DNA from: an uncultured Oscillospiraceae bacterium
Lineage (GTDB): Bacteria > Bacillota > Clostridia > Oscillospirales > Ruminococcaceae
DNA length: 64,000 bases
Direction of reading: 5' to 3'
Assembly (NCBI GenBank): GCA_910578255.1
Contig: CAJTQM010000001.1
Span: 75,578 to 139,577 of the forward strand
Below the pieces are notes generated by a model. That model worked only from the letters and a program-made list of their open reading frames with translations. It ran no database searches and had not been told where the DNA came from. Of this stretch, positions 40,457-49,815 are shown in pieces (position 1 is the stretch's first letter; the number at the start of each line of letters is the position of its first letter). Made by a program: the position numbers and the translations under genes.

Positions 40457-41344
40457 TTACGCGTGGGAAATCTGCGGAAAAAGAAGGTCCTTCGTCTTAA
40501 AGGGATTGTCCTTTCCGGTGAGGACAAACAGGTGTTCTTCTCCGGGGAGGAAACTGGAAGAAAGAAGGCCGGACTTGGGGGTAAAGCCCAACCGAATCTG
40601 CCGGATCTCGGGACCGGCCAGCCTCTCCAGCAGCTGGGGAAGGCTAAGCGTGGGCCTGCCCAGCAGCTCATGACAGTACAGGACCTTGCCGTCTTCCTCT
40701 AAAATAGCCACGGCGTTCTGGTTGATCAGTTCGTAGAACATGTTCCGGAAGGGTCCCAAGGCGTAAAAGAGCAAGAGTCCCTCGTTCCCTTCCATGGAAA
40801 ATGCAGAAAAGGGATTGGACTGGCGGTAGGCATTTAAAATGCGCGTCCGCTCCTCCGGTAGGTCCGGGCAGAGCCTGCGCCGGGGAATTGGCCGGCCGGG
40901 GACAACCGGGAAAACCGGCTGCGCCTCTTTTGCCGGGACAAAGCCGAATTTGGGATAAAAGTCCAGCACCGTGTCGTTGGCAAACAGATACAGGCAGTCG
41001 CACCGGTCCTTCCAGGCCTCCAACACCGTTTCCAGCAAAAAGCGGGAAAGGCCCATGCCCCGAAAATCCGGATGGGTCATGACGGTACCCAGCTGGACAT
41101 AGCTGCGGCGGACGCCATCCAGCAAAAAGTCGATGGGATTGACTGATACGTTGGCTGCCACCTGCCCGTCCAGCACCAGCGCGTGGGGGATGTACCGGTC
41201 CTGCCATCCGCCGCCCTGGTACCAGGGGGCGAAATCCAGCGAGAAGACCTGCCGGGCCAGAGAAAAAAGGCTTTCCCGCAGGCCGGGGTCGTCCCGGACC
41301 TGATTGGTGAAGGAAAAGCTATGGCCGTTTTTTTGTAAAGTCAT
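40457..41344 (-). CDS. GNAT-family N-acetyltransferase
   Basis: A 295-residue protein with an N-terminal GNAT domain: LGTVMTHPDFRGMGLSRFLL is the acetyl-CoA pyrophosphate loop (R/Q-x-x-G-x-G/A type) and CLYLFANDTVLDFYPKFGFVP the following strand-helix. The C-terminal half (about 150-295) has no motif I recognise and resembles the Eis-like or two-lobed GNATs only in length. AAGGAGG precedes the ATG. It lies 12 bases after the YifB gene and 47 bases before the GTPase-nuclease gene on the same strand, so the three may be cotranscribed. Substrate unknown. Confidence 0.85.
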   Translation of the reverse strand: MTLQKNGHSFSFTNQVRDDPGLRESLFSLARQVFSLDFAPWYQGGGWQDRYIPHALVLDGQVAANVSVNPIDFLLDGVRRSYVQLGTVMTHPDFRGMGLSRFLLETVLEAWKDRCDCLYLFANDTVLDFYPKFGFVPAKEAQPVFPVVPGRPIPRRRLCPDLPEERTRILNAYRQSNPFSAFSMEGNEGLLLFYALGPFRNMFYELINQNAVAILEEDGKVLYCHELLGRPTLSLPQLLERLAGPEIRQIRLGFTPKSGLLSSSFLPGEEHLFVLTGKDNPFKTKDLLFPQISHA

Positions 41345-41355
41345 AAAGAACCTCC

Positions 41356-42882
41356 TTAACGGGACCAGTATTTTCGGTCCAGACTGCGGTACTGCACCGC
41401 TTCGGCAATGTGCCGGCGCTGAATCACCTCGGTACCGTCCAGGTCGGCGATGGTACGGGATACCTTTAAAATCCGGTCGTAGGCGCGGGCGGAAAGCCCC
41501 ATGGTTTCAAACGCCCGGGAAAGAAGGGCCGACGCGCCGTCGTCCAGCGGGCAGAATTGGTTGACCGCTGGGGAGGGCAGCTTGGCGTTGCAGGAAATGC
41601 CGATGTTTTGGTATCGCTCCTGCTGGATTTTCCGGGCGCCGTTGACCCGCCGGCGGATGGATTCGGACGATTCTTCCGGCTGAGGGGAGGTCAGGTTCTG
41701 GTATTGCACCGGCGCCACCTCCACATGCAGATCCAGCCGGTCCAAAAGCGGGCCGGATACCCGGGACAGATACCGGCTGACCGCTTGGGGCGAGCAGCCA
41801 CACTCCCGCACCGGATGGCCAAAATAGCCACAGGGGCAGGGGTTCATGGCGGCAACCACCATCATGGAGCAGGGATAGGTCAGGGTACCGGACACCCGGG
41901 AGATGGTCACCTGCCCGTCCTCGATGGGCTGGCGCAGCACCTCCATGGCATCCCGGGAGAATTCGGGTAGCTCGTCTAAAAACAGCACGCCGTTGTGGGC
42001 CAGGGAAATTTCGCCCGGCCGGGGCACAGAGCCGCCGCCGGACAGTCCTGCCGGGGAGATGGTGTGATGGGGCGCGCGAAACGGCCGCTGGGTGATGAGG
42101 GCGCCGCCCTCCGGTAGGGTCCCCGCCACCGAATGGATTTTGGTGGTTTCGATGGATTCCTGGAAGGTCATTTCCGGCAGGATGGAGGGGATGCGTTTTG
42201 CCAGCATGGATTTGCCCGCGCCGGGGGAGCCGATCATCAGAAGGTTGTGCCCGCCGGCGGCGGCCACCTCCAGCGCACGCTTGGCCCCGGACTGGCCCTT
42301 GACGTCGGCAAAATCCAGATAGGGCGGCGCTTCGCGCCGGTCCGGCCCCTCGTTTTTGGCGGGGACCAGGGCGGTGCCTTTATAGTACCAGTTCAGCAGT
42401 TCTTTCACATGGGAAAGGCCGTATACCTCGATTCCCTGGACCAACGCGCCCTCCGCGGCGTTGGCCTGGGGGAGAAACACCCGGCGCATTCCCTGCTCCT
42501 TGGCGCCTAATACCAGCGGCAGCGCGCCGTTTACCCGCCGCACCTCGCCCGAGAGGGAAAGTTCGCCGAAAAACGCGCTGCCGGAAAGGTCCGCATCCAG
42601 CATTCCCGCAGCCTTGAGCACCCCGAGAAAAATCGGCAGATCGTATAAAGCGCCGTCTTTCTTTACGTCGGCGGGGGAGAGGTTTACGATGATTTTGCCG
42701 ACGGGAAAGGCCATCCCGCAGTTGCGGATGGCGGAACGGACCCGGTCCCGGGATTCCTTTACCGCCGCGCCGGGCAGCCCGACAATTTCAAAGGCGGGCA
42801 TGGACTGGGAAAGGTCCACCTCCGCCAGGACCGGATAGGCCGAAAGGCCCAACAGCCCCATACTGTTGACCGAATAGAACAT
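41356..42882 (-). CDS. YifB/ComM-family Mg-chelatase-like AAA ATPase
   Basis: A 508-residue AAA+ protein. It has an N-terminal Lon-like/ChlI domain (about 1-165, SMPAFEIVGLPGAAVKESRDRVRSAIRN), a central AAA module with Walker A GSPGAGKS and Walker B NGVLFLDELPEF, a Cys-rich insertion (NPCPCGYFGHPVRECGCS), and a C-terminal helical domain. ComM acts as a branch-migration helicase in natural transformation in Gram-negatives; the Firmicute members are poorly studied. The ATG at 42882 follows GGCAGGTG and is preferred over the GTG three codons upstream. Head of a minus-strand group with the GNAT gene. Confidence 0.93.
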   Translation of the reverse strand: MFYSVNSMGLLGLSAYPVLAEVDLSQSMPAFEIVGLPGAAVKESRDRVRSAIRNCGMAFPVGKIIVNLSPADVKKDGALYDLPIFLGVLKAAGMLDADLSGSAFFGELSLSGEVRRVNGALPLVLGAKEQGMRRVFLPQANAAEGALVQGIEVYGLSHVKELLNWYYKGTALVPAKNEGPDRREAPPYLDFADVKGQSGAKRALEVAAAGGHNLLMIGSPGAGKSMLAKRIPSILPEMTFQESIETTKIHSVAGTLPEGGALITQRPFRAPHHTISPAGLSGGGSVPRPGEISLAHNGVLFLDELPEFSRDAMEVLRQPIEDGQVTISRVSGTLTYPCSMMVVAAMNPCPCGYFGHPVRECGCSPQAVSRYLSRVSGPLLDRLDLHVEVAPVQYQNLTSPQPEESSESIRRRVNGARKIQQERYQNIGISCNAKLPSPAVNQFCPLDDGASALLSRAFETMGLSARAYDRILKVSRTIADLDGTEVIQRRHIAEAVQYRSLDRKYWSR

Positions 42883-43053
42883 AACAAGCACCTGCCAATC
42901 AAAACCAAACGATACTCTCAGTATACCGCATTTTGGGTCCGATGACCAGAGGCGGGGAGGATTCCGATTTGAAAAGGATTGGAAAAAAGGGATAAAATGC
43001 CGATCTCACCGGAAAATTTCCGGTTTATTTTGGGCAATCCATCTAAAAAACAG

Positions 43054-43082
43054 TTGAGAAAAGCGAAAAAATGCGCTATACT
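43054..43082 (+). promoter_or_regulatory. Sigma-A promoter of the phospho-sugar mutase gene
   Basis: TTGAGA (43054-43059), 17-base spacer, TATACT (43077-43082). Confidence 0.75.
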
Positions 43083-43131
43083 AATAAAAAGCGGACAACG
43101 AGTTTCTGCAAAAAGTTGGAGGCGATTAAGC

Positions 43132-44841
43132 ATGACAGAAAAAATGCAGTATCAGCGCTGGGTGGATTATCCCCTGGAGGATCTGGCGCTGAAGGAAGAA
43201 TTGCTGAGCATAAAGGAAAAGGACGACGAAATCTTCGACCGGTTTTACCAGGAGTTGAGTTTCGGCACCGCCGGTCTGCGGGGTGTACTGGGCGCCGGCA
43301 CCAACCGGATGAATATTTACACCGTCCGCAAGGCCACCCAGGGCATGGCGGACTATCTCAACGAGAAGTATCCCAAAAGCAGCATCGCCATCTCCTACGA
43401 TTCCCGGATCAATTCCCGGCTGTTTGCCGAGGAGACGGCCCGGGTCATGGCGGCCAACGGGATCACCGCCTATTTATACGACCAGCTGATGCCCACCCCG
43501 GCCTTGTCCTTCGCCGTGCGGGATCTGGGCTGTCAGGCGGGGGTCATGGTCACCGCCAGCCACAATCCGGCCAAGTACAACGGCTATAAGGCTTACGGGC
43601 CGGATGGCTGCCAGATGACCGATGAGGCGGCAGGCGCGGTGCTGGAAAAAATCGGCCGCATTGATATTTTCGACGGGGTAAAGGTGGCGGACTTTGCCGC
43701 CGCGCTTTCCAGCGGAAAGATCCAGTACATCAAGCAGGAAGTGATCGACCGGTATCTTGACGCGGTCGAGGCCCAGTCAATCCGCAAGGGGATTTGCCGG
43801 GACAGCGGCATGAAGGTGGTTTACACGCCGTTAAACGGCGCCGGAAATATGTGTGTCCGGGCGATTTTAGAGCGAATCGGCGTAAAGAACGTGGTGCCGG
43901 TGAAGGAGCAGGAAATGCCGGACGGCAACTTCCCCACCTGCCCGTATCCCAACCCGGAGATTCGGGAAGCGCTGCAAAAGGGGCTTGACCTATGCGAGAC
44001 CGAAAAGCCGGACCTGCTTTTGGCCACCGACCCGGACTGCGACCGGGTGGGCATCGCGGTTCCCCACGAGGGAAGCTATCTGCTGTTGACCGGCAACGAG
44101 GTGGGGGTGCTTTTGACCGATTACATCGCCGGTTCCCGCCGGGAGTTGGGGACCATGCCCCAGAATCCCATTGTGGTCAAGACCATCGTCACCACCTCTA
44201 TGATCGACCGGCTGGCCGAGACCCATGGCTTTGAGGTGGTCAACATTCTGACCGGCTTTAAGTATATCGGCGAGCAGATTCTGCGTTTAGAGCAAAAGGG
44301 CGAGCAGGAGCGGTATATTTTCGGCTTTGAGGAAAGCTACGGCTATCTTTCCGGCGGCTATGTGCGGGACAAGGACGCGGTAAACGGCTCGATGCTCATC
44401 TGCGAGATGGCCGCTTACTACAAAAAGCAGGGCAAAACATTGGCGGACGTTCTGTTCGGCCTGTACGAAAAATACGGGATGCACCTGAATACCCAGGCCA
44501 GCTTTACCTGTGAGGGCGCCACTGGCATGGAGCGGATGCAGGGGATTATGGAAGGCCTGCGGAAAAATGCGCCGGAGGAAATCTGTGGAAAAAAGGTGCT
44601 GTGGGTGTCGGACTACCAAGCGTCGGTGAAAAAGACCGCCGAAAGCGAAGAGACCATCCATCTGCCAAAATCCAACGTGGTGGAATACGGGCTGCAAGGT
44701 AATAACGTCATTGTAGTCCGCCCCTCCGGCACCGAGCCGAAGATCAAGGTCTATTTTATGGTGCAGGGGCAAAATCGGGCCGAGGCGCAGGCGTTGGAGG
44801 AGCAGTTTAAGGCGCAGATGACCCGGATTATGGGCTTTTAA
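43132..44841 (+). CDS. pgcA: Phospho-sugar mutase (alpha-phosphoglucomutase type)
   Basis: Interconverts glucose-1-phosphate and glucose-6-phosphate (or the mannose pair), feeding UDP-sugar and envelope glycan synthesis. The 569-residue protein has all four family loops: phosphoserine S143 in TASHNPAKYNGYK, metal site DPDCDRVG, sugar-binding GFEESYGY, and phosphate-binding RPSGTEPKIKVY. Length and sequence match the Bacillus PgcA subgroup rather than GlmM. The frame is open further upstream, but GGAGG at 43118-43122 and the promoter at 43054-43082 set the start at 43132. Confidence 0.93.
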   Translation: MTEKMQYQRWVDYPLEDLALKEELLSIKEKDDEIFDRFYQELSFGTAGLRGVLGAGTNRMNIYTVRKATQGMADYLNEKYPKSSIAISYDSRINSRLFAEETARVMAANGITAYLYDQLMPTPALSFAVRDLGCQAGVMVTASHNPAKYNGYKAYGPDGCQMTDEAAGAVLEKIGRIDIFDGVKVADFAAALSSGKIQYIKQEVIDRYLDAVEAQSIRKGICRDSGMKVVYTPLNGAGNMCVRAILERIGVKNVVPVKEQEMPDGNFPTCPYPNPEIREALQKGLDLCETEKPDLLLATDPDCDRVGIAVPHEGSYLLLTGNEVGVLLTDYIAGSRRELGTMPQNPIVVKTIVTTSMIDRLAETHGFEVVNILTGFKYIGEQILRLEQKGEQERYIFGFEESYGYLSGGYVRDKDAVNGSMLICEMAAYYKKQGKTLADVLFGLYEKYGMHLNTQASFTCEGATGMERMQGIMEGLRKNAPEEICGKKVLWVSDYQASVKKTAESEETIHLPKSNVVEYGLQGNNVIVVRPSGTEPKIKVYFMVQGQNRAEAQALEEQFKAQMTRIMGF

Positions 44842-44883
44842 TTCTTGGCAAAGGATGAATCTGCGATTGTTGGGCAAAAGGAC

Positions 44884-44912
44884 TTGCTTTTTCACATCCG
44901 GTGTGGTATGAT
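44884..44912 (+). promoter_or_regulatory. Sigma-A promoter of rpmE
   Basis: TTGCTT (44884-44889), 17-base spacer, TATGAT (44907-44912). The predicted start of RNA near 44919 fits the ATG at 44955. Confidence 0.7.
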
Positions 44913-44954
44913 AACTCTGCTAATTATGCAAATGAGAAAGAGGTGACTTACCCA

Positions 44955-45167
44955 ATGAAGCAAGGAATCCATCCCAACTATGAAAAAACGACTGTTCGCT
45001 GTGCCTGCGGCGCGGAATTCGAGACCCGGTCCACCAAAAAGGACATCCGGGTTGAAATTTGTTCCAAGTGCCATCCGTTCTTCACCGGCAGACAGAAGCT
45101 GGTGGACACCGGCGGTCGTGTTGACAGATTCAATAGACGTTTCAACCGAGGCGCCAAAGCGGAGTAA
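44955..45167 (+). CDS. rpmE: 50S ribosomal protein L31 (zinc-binding form)
   Basis: A 70-residue ribosomal protein with the zinc-ligand cysteines C16, C18, C36 and C39 (RCACGAEF and CSKCHPFFTGRQ), so this is the C+ form that can also act as a zinc reserve. AGAGGTGA lies upstream of the ATG at 44955; the 18 upstream codons precede the predicted transcript start. It is monocistronic, closed by a strong hairpin. Confidence 0.97.
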   Translation: MKQGIHPNYEKTTVRCACGAEFETRSTKKDIRVEICSKCHPFFTGRQKLVDTGGRVDRFNRRFNRGAKAE

Positions 45168-45188
45168 GTCGCATTTTTATGGCATAAC

Positions 45189-45228
45189 AAAAGAGAAGGC
45201 GGTGCAGAAATGTACCGCCTTCTCTTTA
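45189..45228 (+). terminator. Terminator after rpmE
   Basis: AAAGAGAAGGCGGT (45190-45203) pairs perfectly with 45214-45227, loop GCAGAAATGT. It ends in a short T-run. Confidence 0.85.
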
Positions 45229-45255
45229 CCCCAAAAGCGGAAGAGAGGTGCTTTT

Positions 45256-45882
45256 TTGTTTAAGCCCTATGAAACGGTGGCCGATTTCGCCAGCGATGAA
45301 TTCGTAGAACGCAAATCCCGGTTTATCGGGCAGATCGCGCCGGTAACCGACGAAGCCCAAGCGCTTCAGTTCCTTGCGGACGTTCGAACTAGACACCGGG
45401 AGGCTGCCCACCACGTCTACGCGTACATACTGCGCGAAAGCGGCGTAAAGCGCATGAGCGACGACGGCGAGCCCCAGGGAACCGGCGGCGTTCCGGTGCT
45501 GGAGGTGCTGGAGCGGGAGGGGCTGACCGACGTGGCGGTGGTGGTGACCCGCTATTTCGGTGGAATCCTTCTGGGGACCGGCGGTCTGGCGCGGGCCTAT
45601 TCCCACGGAGCAAAGCTGGCGGTGGACGCGGCGGTGCGGAAAAAGATGATCCTTTGCGCCGTGCTGGAATCGGATTTCGGCTATGACTGGTATGGGAAGA
45701 TCAACCACCTGCTGCCCCAATATGACGCGCGGGTACTGGAATCGGATTTTGGCGCGACGGTCCGCCTGCGGATTTTGCTGGACGCGCAAAAGGTCCCGGC
45801 TTTTTGCCGGGACCTGACCGAGTTGACCGCTGCGGCGGTACAGGCACGGGTGGTGGAGGAAGTCTGCGCGGACCTGTCCTGA
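45256..45882 (+). CDS. YigZ/IMPACT-family protein
   Basis: A 208-residue protein of the UPF0029/IMPACT family. The N-terminal domain has FVERKSRFIGQIAPV and the hallmark AAHHVYAYI...RMSDDGEPQGTGGVPVLEVL; the C-terminal ferredoxin-like domain starts near 135. Family members are proposed to bind ribosomes or nucleic acids and modulate translation regulators; the bacterial role is unsettled. Translation starts at a TTG (45256) five bases after AGGTG; no ATG lies near the conserved N terminus. It immediately follows the rpmE terminator. Confidence 0.9.
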   Translation: MFKPYETVADFASDEFVERKSRFIGQIAPVTDEAQALQFLADVRTRHREAAHHVYAYILRESGVKRMSDDGEPQGTGGVPVLEVLEREGLTDVAVVVTRYFGGILLGTGGLARAYSHGAKLAVDAAVRKKMILCAVLESDFGYDWYGKINHLLPQYDARVLESDFGATVRLRILLDAQKVPAFCRDLTELTAAAVQARVVEEVCADLS

Positions 45883-45905
45883 CTTTACCGAATGGGAAAA
45901 ACGCC

Positions 45906-46640
45906 TCAGCCGTATTTTTTGCCGGTTTTGTAAACGGCCAGAAGGAGAGCAGCCGAAAACAAAACAAGCAGAGGCTTTTCCAGCGGCGTCCATCGATCGA
46001 TTCCCCAAAGGCAGACGGTAATGAGGCAAAAAAGCGGGTACAAAACGGCGGTCGAGAGGCAGGCGGCCTTGATGGCCGTGCAGACGGGCCGCCAGTTTCC
46101 GTTGTGGAAAGATAGTCCCGGCAGATTGAGCCGCAGAAAACCCTGGGAGACAAAAGAAATTTTGTTTGTGTCGTAGTATCCGGGCAAAAGGTCCCTGGCG
46201 AAAAAGCAAAACCATCCGCCGAAGAGTAAAAAAAGGGCGGAGGCGGGAAGAACCACTTGGCCTAAAGCGTCCCTGCGGATTCCCAGCCGGTGCAGCAGGA
46301 GGATTTCGGCGGACGCGGCAGCCAGACAAAGGCAGAAGGCGGCCATCCACCCGCGCTTGCGCCGCCGCAAAACGGCGAGGACGGGAAGGGAACTTTCCTT
46401 TGGCGTTGGCGGTTGGAGGGGTTCGCGCTCCCCGCGTAAAAGCTCCGAGACGGTGACGTCCAGCAGCTGGGCTAAGGGCAGCAAAAGCCCGATATTGGGG
46501 ATGCTGGCGCCTCGCTCCCATTTGCTGACCGCCTTGTCCGAGACGAACAGCTTGTCCGCCAGCTGCTTTTGGGTGAGCCCCTTTTCTTTGCGCAGCGCGA
46601 TTAAAAAAGCGCCGAATTTTTGATTGTCGATTTGCTCCAT
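45906..46640 (-). CDS. XRE-family regulator with C-terminal membrane domain
   Basis: A 244-residue protein. Residues 8-62 form an XRE domain (LTQKQLADKLFVSDKAVSKWERGASIPN), a linker follows, and from about 95 there are four probable membrane helices (AAFCLCLAAASAEILLLH, LPASALFLLFGGWFCFFA, STAVLYPLFCLITVCLW and the last near 220). Regulators of this build are frequent in Clostridia; anchoring of a DNA-binding domain suggests sensing of an envelope signal, but no target is evident. The ATG at 46638-46640 follows AAGGAGG. It is divergent from dgt-dnaG-sigma-A and could regulate itself or that operon. Confidence 0.85.
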   Translation of the reverse strand: MEQIDNQKFGAFLIALRKEKGLTQKQLADKLFVSDKAVSKWERGASIPNIGLLLPLAQLLDVTVSELLRGEREPLQPPTPKESSLPVLAVLRRRKRGWMAAFCLCLAAASAEILLLHRLGIRRDALGQVVLPASALFLLFGGWFCFFARDLLPGYYDTNKISFVSQGFLRLNLPGLSFHNGNWRPVCTAIKAACLSTAVLYPLFCLITVCLWGIDRWTPLEKPLLVLFSAALLLAVYKTGKKYG

Positions 46641-46839
46641 GAAAAAACGCCTCCTTCTTTGCTCCAAGAATAGCATGTCCCCTCAAAAAGCGCAATCGAC
46701 TGTCGGTAGAGTGGCGTCAAAAGGGGAAAAAGAGGGGCTTTTTTAAGGACGAGAAATTTTTTTTGGGAGAAAAGCAGGTTTTTGGAATTTTATTTCGTAC
46801 TATATCTATGAGAAGTGTATCCGAAAAAGGGAGGATTCC

Positions 46840-47844
46840 ATGACAATTCGGGAACAGACCCAACAGCAGGAAAAGCAGACCCTTTCCCCTTTGGCGGTGT
46901 ACTCCCAATCCACCAGGGGGCGGGAAAAGCCGGAGGAAGAGGATTTGATCCGAACACCGTTTCAGCGGGATCGGGACCGGATTATCCACTGCAGGTCCTT
47001 TCGGCGGCTGATGCACAAGACACAGGTGTTTTTCAGTCCCCAGGACGACCATTACCGAACCCGGCTGACCCATACGCTGGAGGTGGCGCAGATTGCCCGC
47101 ACCATTGCCCGGGCACTGCGCTTAAACGAGGATCTGACCGAGGCCATCGCCTTAGGGCACGATTTAGGCCATACCCCCTTTGGCCATGCGGGGGAACGGG
47201 CCCTAAACGAGGTCTGTCCCCAGGGATACCGCCATTATCAGCAGAGCGTGCGGGTGGTGGAAACGCTGGAAAAAGGCGGGCAGGGGCTCAATCTGTGCTG
47301 GGAGGTGCGCGACGGGATCCGCTGCCACACCGCCGGTCCGGCGGCGGCGACGCTGGAGGGGCAGCTGGTCCGGTTTTCGGATAAAATCGCGTACATGAAT
47401 CACGATGTAGACGACGCGGTCCGGTCCGGCGTGCTGAGCGAAGAGGATCTTCCCTGGGATGTCAAATGGATGCTGGGGCGCACAAAAAGCCAGCGCATTG
47501 CGGCCCTGGTGAGTTCGGTCATTGAAAACAGCAATGAGGTCATCGCCATGGACCCGGAAACCCACCGCGTTTTTTTGCAGCTGCAGCAGTTTTTGTTTGA
47601 TACGGTCTATACCCATCCGCTGGTGAAAAACGAGGAGGCGAAGGCCCAAAAGGTGATCGAAAGCCTGTATGAATATTTTATTGGCCACGGGGATAAACTT
47701 CCATCAGAGTACCGCGCCATAAGGGAGCGGGAGGGGATCCATACGGCGGTATGCGACTATATTTCCGGCATGAGCGACCGGTTTGCCGTCCATTTGTATA
47801 CCGAGTTGTTCGTCCCCAAAAGCTGGCAGGGCGCCGACGGCTGA
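46840..47844 (+). CDS. dgt: dGTP triphosphohydrolase-like HD-domain protein
   Basis: Hydrolyses dNTPs to nucleoside and triphosphate in this family. The 334-residue protein has the HD superfamily metal residues: H78 (RLTHTLEVAQIART), H107-D108 (GHDLGHTPFGHAGE), and a distal Asp in FSDKIAYMNHDVDDA. RDRIIHCRSFRRLMHKTQVF is the Dgt N-terminal signature. GGGAGGA lies before the ATG. It heads the dgt-dnaG-sigma-A group, an order found in many Clostridia, so nucleotide-pool control is tied to primer synthesis. Confidence 0.92.
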   Translation: MTIREQTQQQEKQTLSPLAVYSQSTRGREKPEEEDLIRTPFQRDRDRIIHCRSFRRLMHKTQVFFSPQDDHYRTRLTHTLEVAQIARTIARALRLNEDLTEAIALGHDLGHTPFGHAGERALNEVCPQGYRHYQQSVRVVETLEKGGQGLNLCWEVRDGIRCHTAGPAAATLEGQLVRFSDKIAYMNHDVDDAVRSGVLSEEDLPWDVKWMLGRTKSQRIAALVSSVIENSNEVIAMDPETHRVFLQLQQFLFDTVYTHPLVKNEEAKAQKVIESLYEYFIGHGDKLPSEYRAIREREGIHTAVCDYISGMSDRFAVHLYTELFVPKSWQGADG

Positions 47845-47884
47845 TGGGAGGGAAAACGGCTGACGCAAAGGGGGACTGGTCCGG

Positions 47885-49639
47885 ATGCTGAGTGAGCAGT
47901 TTATGATGGAACTGAAGGCGCGCAGCGATATTGAAGAAATCGTGGGCGCTTATGTCAATGTAAAGCGGCGGGGGCGGAACCTGGTGGGTTTATGCCCGTT
48001 TCACTCGGAAAAAACCCCGTCCTTTACCGTCTATCCGGACAGCCAGTCCTTTTACTGCTTTGGCTGCGGGGCCGGCGGCGATGTGGTCACCTTTGTGCGC
48101 CGGATCGAAAACCTGGACTACATTGAGGCGGTAAAGCTTTTGGCCCAGCGGGCGGGCATCCCTATGCCGGAGGACGGCTATGACGACAGCTTTGCAAAGC
48201 TTAAAACCCGCATTTTGGAGATCAACCGGGAACTCGCCCGGTTTTACCATGCGCATCTGATTTCTCCTGCGGGGAAAAAGGGTCTGGATTATCTTCGGGA
48301 GCGGGGTCTGTCGGATAGAACCATCCGGCGATTTGGACTGGGTTACGCGCCGGAGGACTGGGACGCGGCGATCCGGCACCTGCGGGAAAAAGGGTTTCGC
48401 TTAGAGGAACTGGCGGCGGCCACCGTTGCGGTCAAAAGCGCCCGGGGCAGCTACTACGACCAGTTTCGCGGCCGGGTGATCTTCCCGATCATCGACATTC
48501 GGGGAAACGTGGTGGCTTTTGGCGGTCGGCTTTTAGACGGCAGGGGACCCAAGTACCTCAACTCGCCGGACACGCCGGTTTTTAAAAAGAGCCGCAATCT
48601 GTTCGCCCTCAACTTTGCCAAATCGTCCAAGGAGCCGGCGCTGATTCTGGCGGAGGGGTACATGGACGTGGTGGCGCTGCATCAGGCGGGCTTTACCAAC
48701 GCGGTGGCCACGCTGGGAACCTCTTTGACCACCGAGCAGGCGAGGATGATCTGCCAGTATGCGCAGGAGGTGGTGGTCGCCTACGACGCCGACGGCGCGG
48801 GACAAAAAGCGACCAACCGGGCGATTAACCTGTTTGGGGAAATCGGCGGAAGGGTTCGAGTTTTAAAGGTGCATGACGCAAAGGATCCGGACGAGTTTAT
48901 CAAAAAATTCGGCGCTACCCGCTTTCGTTTGCTTTTGGAAGGGGCCGGCAGTGCGATGGATTTTGAAATCGGACGGCTGCGGCAGAAATACGATCTGGAA
49001 GCCTCTGACGGCAAGGTGGCTTTTTTAAAGGAATTCGTCCGGTTCATGGCCGATATAAAAAATCCCATTGAGCGGGACGTTTATGTGACCAGAACGGCAG
49101 AAGAACTGCGGGTTTCGAAGGAGCCTTTGACGGCACAGATTGATTATATCATCCGGCAGCGGGCGAAAAATGCCGAGAAGAAACAGGCCGGGGACCTGAG
49201 CGTTTTCGCCTCCGACCCCAAAAAGGGGCGGGACCCGCAGCGGGAGGCGCATCTCAAGGAGGCGCTGGCCGAGGAACGGCTGATTGGCATTTTGTTAAAA
49301 AATCCCGACTACCACCGCTTTATTTTGGAACGAATCGGTCCGCAGGATTTTCTGACCGACTTTAACCGGGAGATTTTCCAGGTGATTTGCCAGCGGCTGG
49401 AGCAAAACCGCCCGATTGAATTAATCGCGCTGTCGGAACAGCTGGACGAACGGCAGATGGGAAAGGTGGCGGGGATTTTGGCGGACGCCGTTTCGTCTAA
49501 AGCGACCCAGAAGGAAACACTGGATTACATCGATGCCATTCTGGCCGGAAAGAGAAAAAAATCGCCCGAAGAACTCAAGCAGATGGGCCGGGAGGAACTG
49601 GAGGAATATGTAGCAAAGCTGGCGGCGAAGAAAAAATAA
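47885..49639 (+). CDS. dnaG: DNA primase DnaG
   Basis: Makes RNA primers for replication, recruited by DnaB. The 584-residue protein has the zinc-binding domain (C37-P-F-H40 and C58-F-G-C61), the RNA polymerase domain with the TOPRIM acidic motif AEGYMDVVALHQAG and YDADGAGQKA, and a C-terminal helicase-interaction region (about 440-584). The spacer to dgt is 40 bases. The ribosome binding site GGGGGA is ten bases upstream, a weak spacing. The C terminus ends in a lysine run. Confidence 0.97.
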   Translation: MLSEQFMMELKARSDIEEIVGAYVNVKRRGRNLVGLCPFHSEKTPSFTVYPDSQSFYCFGCGAGGDVVTFVRRIENLDYIEAVKLLAQRAGIPMPEDGYDDSFAKLKTRILEINRELARFYHAHLISPAGKKGLDYLRERGLSDRTIRRFGLGYAPEDWDAAIRHLREKGFRLEELAAATVAVKSARGSYYDQFRGRVIFPIIDIRGNVVAFGGRLLDGRGPKYLNSPDTPVFKKSRNLFALNFAKSSKEPALILAEGYMDVVALHQAGFTNAVATLGTSLTTEQARMICQYAQEVVVAYDADGAGQKATNRAINLFGEIGGRVRVLKVHDAKDPDEFIKKFGATRFRLLLEGAGSAMDFEIGRLRQKYDLEASDGKVAFLKEFVRFMADIKNPIERDVYVTRTAEELRVSKEPLTAQIDYIIRQRAKNAEKKQAGDLSVFASDPKKGRDPQREAHLKEALAEERLIGILLKNPDYHRFILERIGPQDFLTDFNREIFQVICQRLEQNRPIELIALSEQLDERQMGKVAGILADAVSSKATQKETLDYIDAILAGKRKKSPEELKQMGREELEEYVAKLAAKKK

Positions 49640-49815
49640 ACATTTGCCGGATAAAAAAATTGCCGACTTTCCCGAAAAAAGCGGCAAAGAAAAAAGAATC
49701 CCGGCGCCGTTGAACGATAAAAAGGGCGGCCCGGTTCAGGATAGAGCGTTCGCCGGCTTCGCGGGGCGGACAAAGGGAAAAGTTTTCTGCGGGGAGAAAT
49801 AGGAGAGCAAAAAAT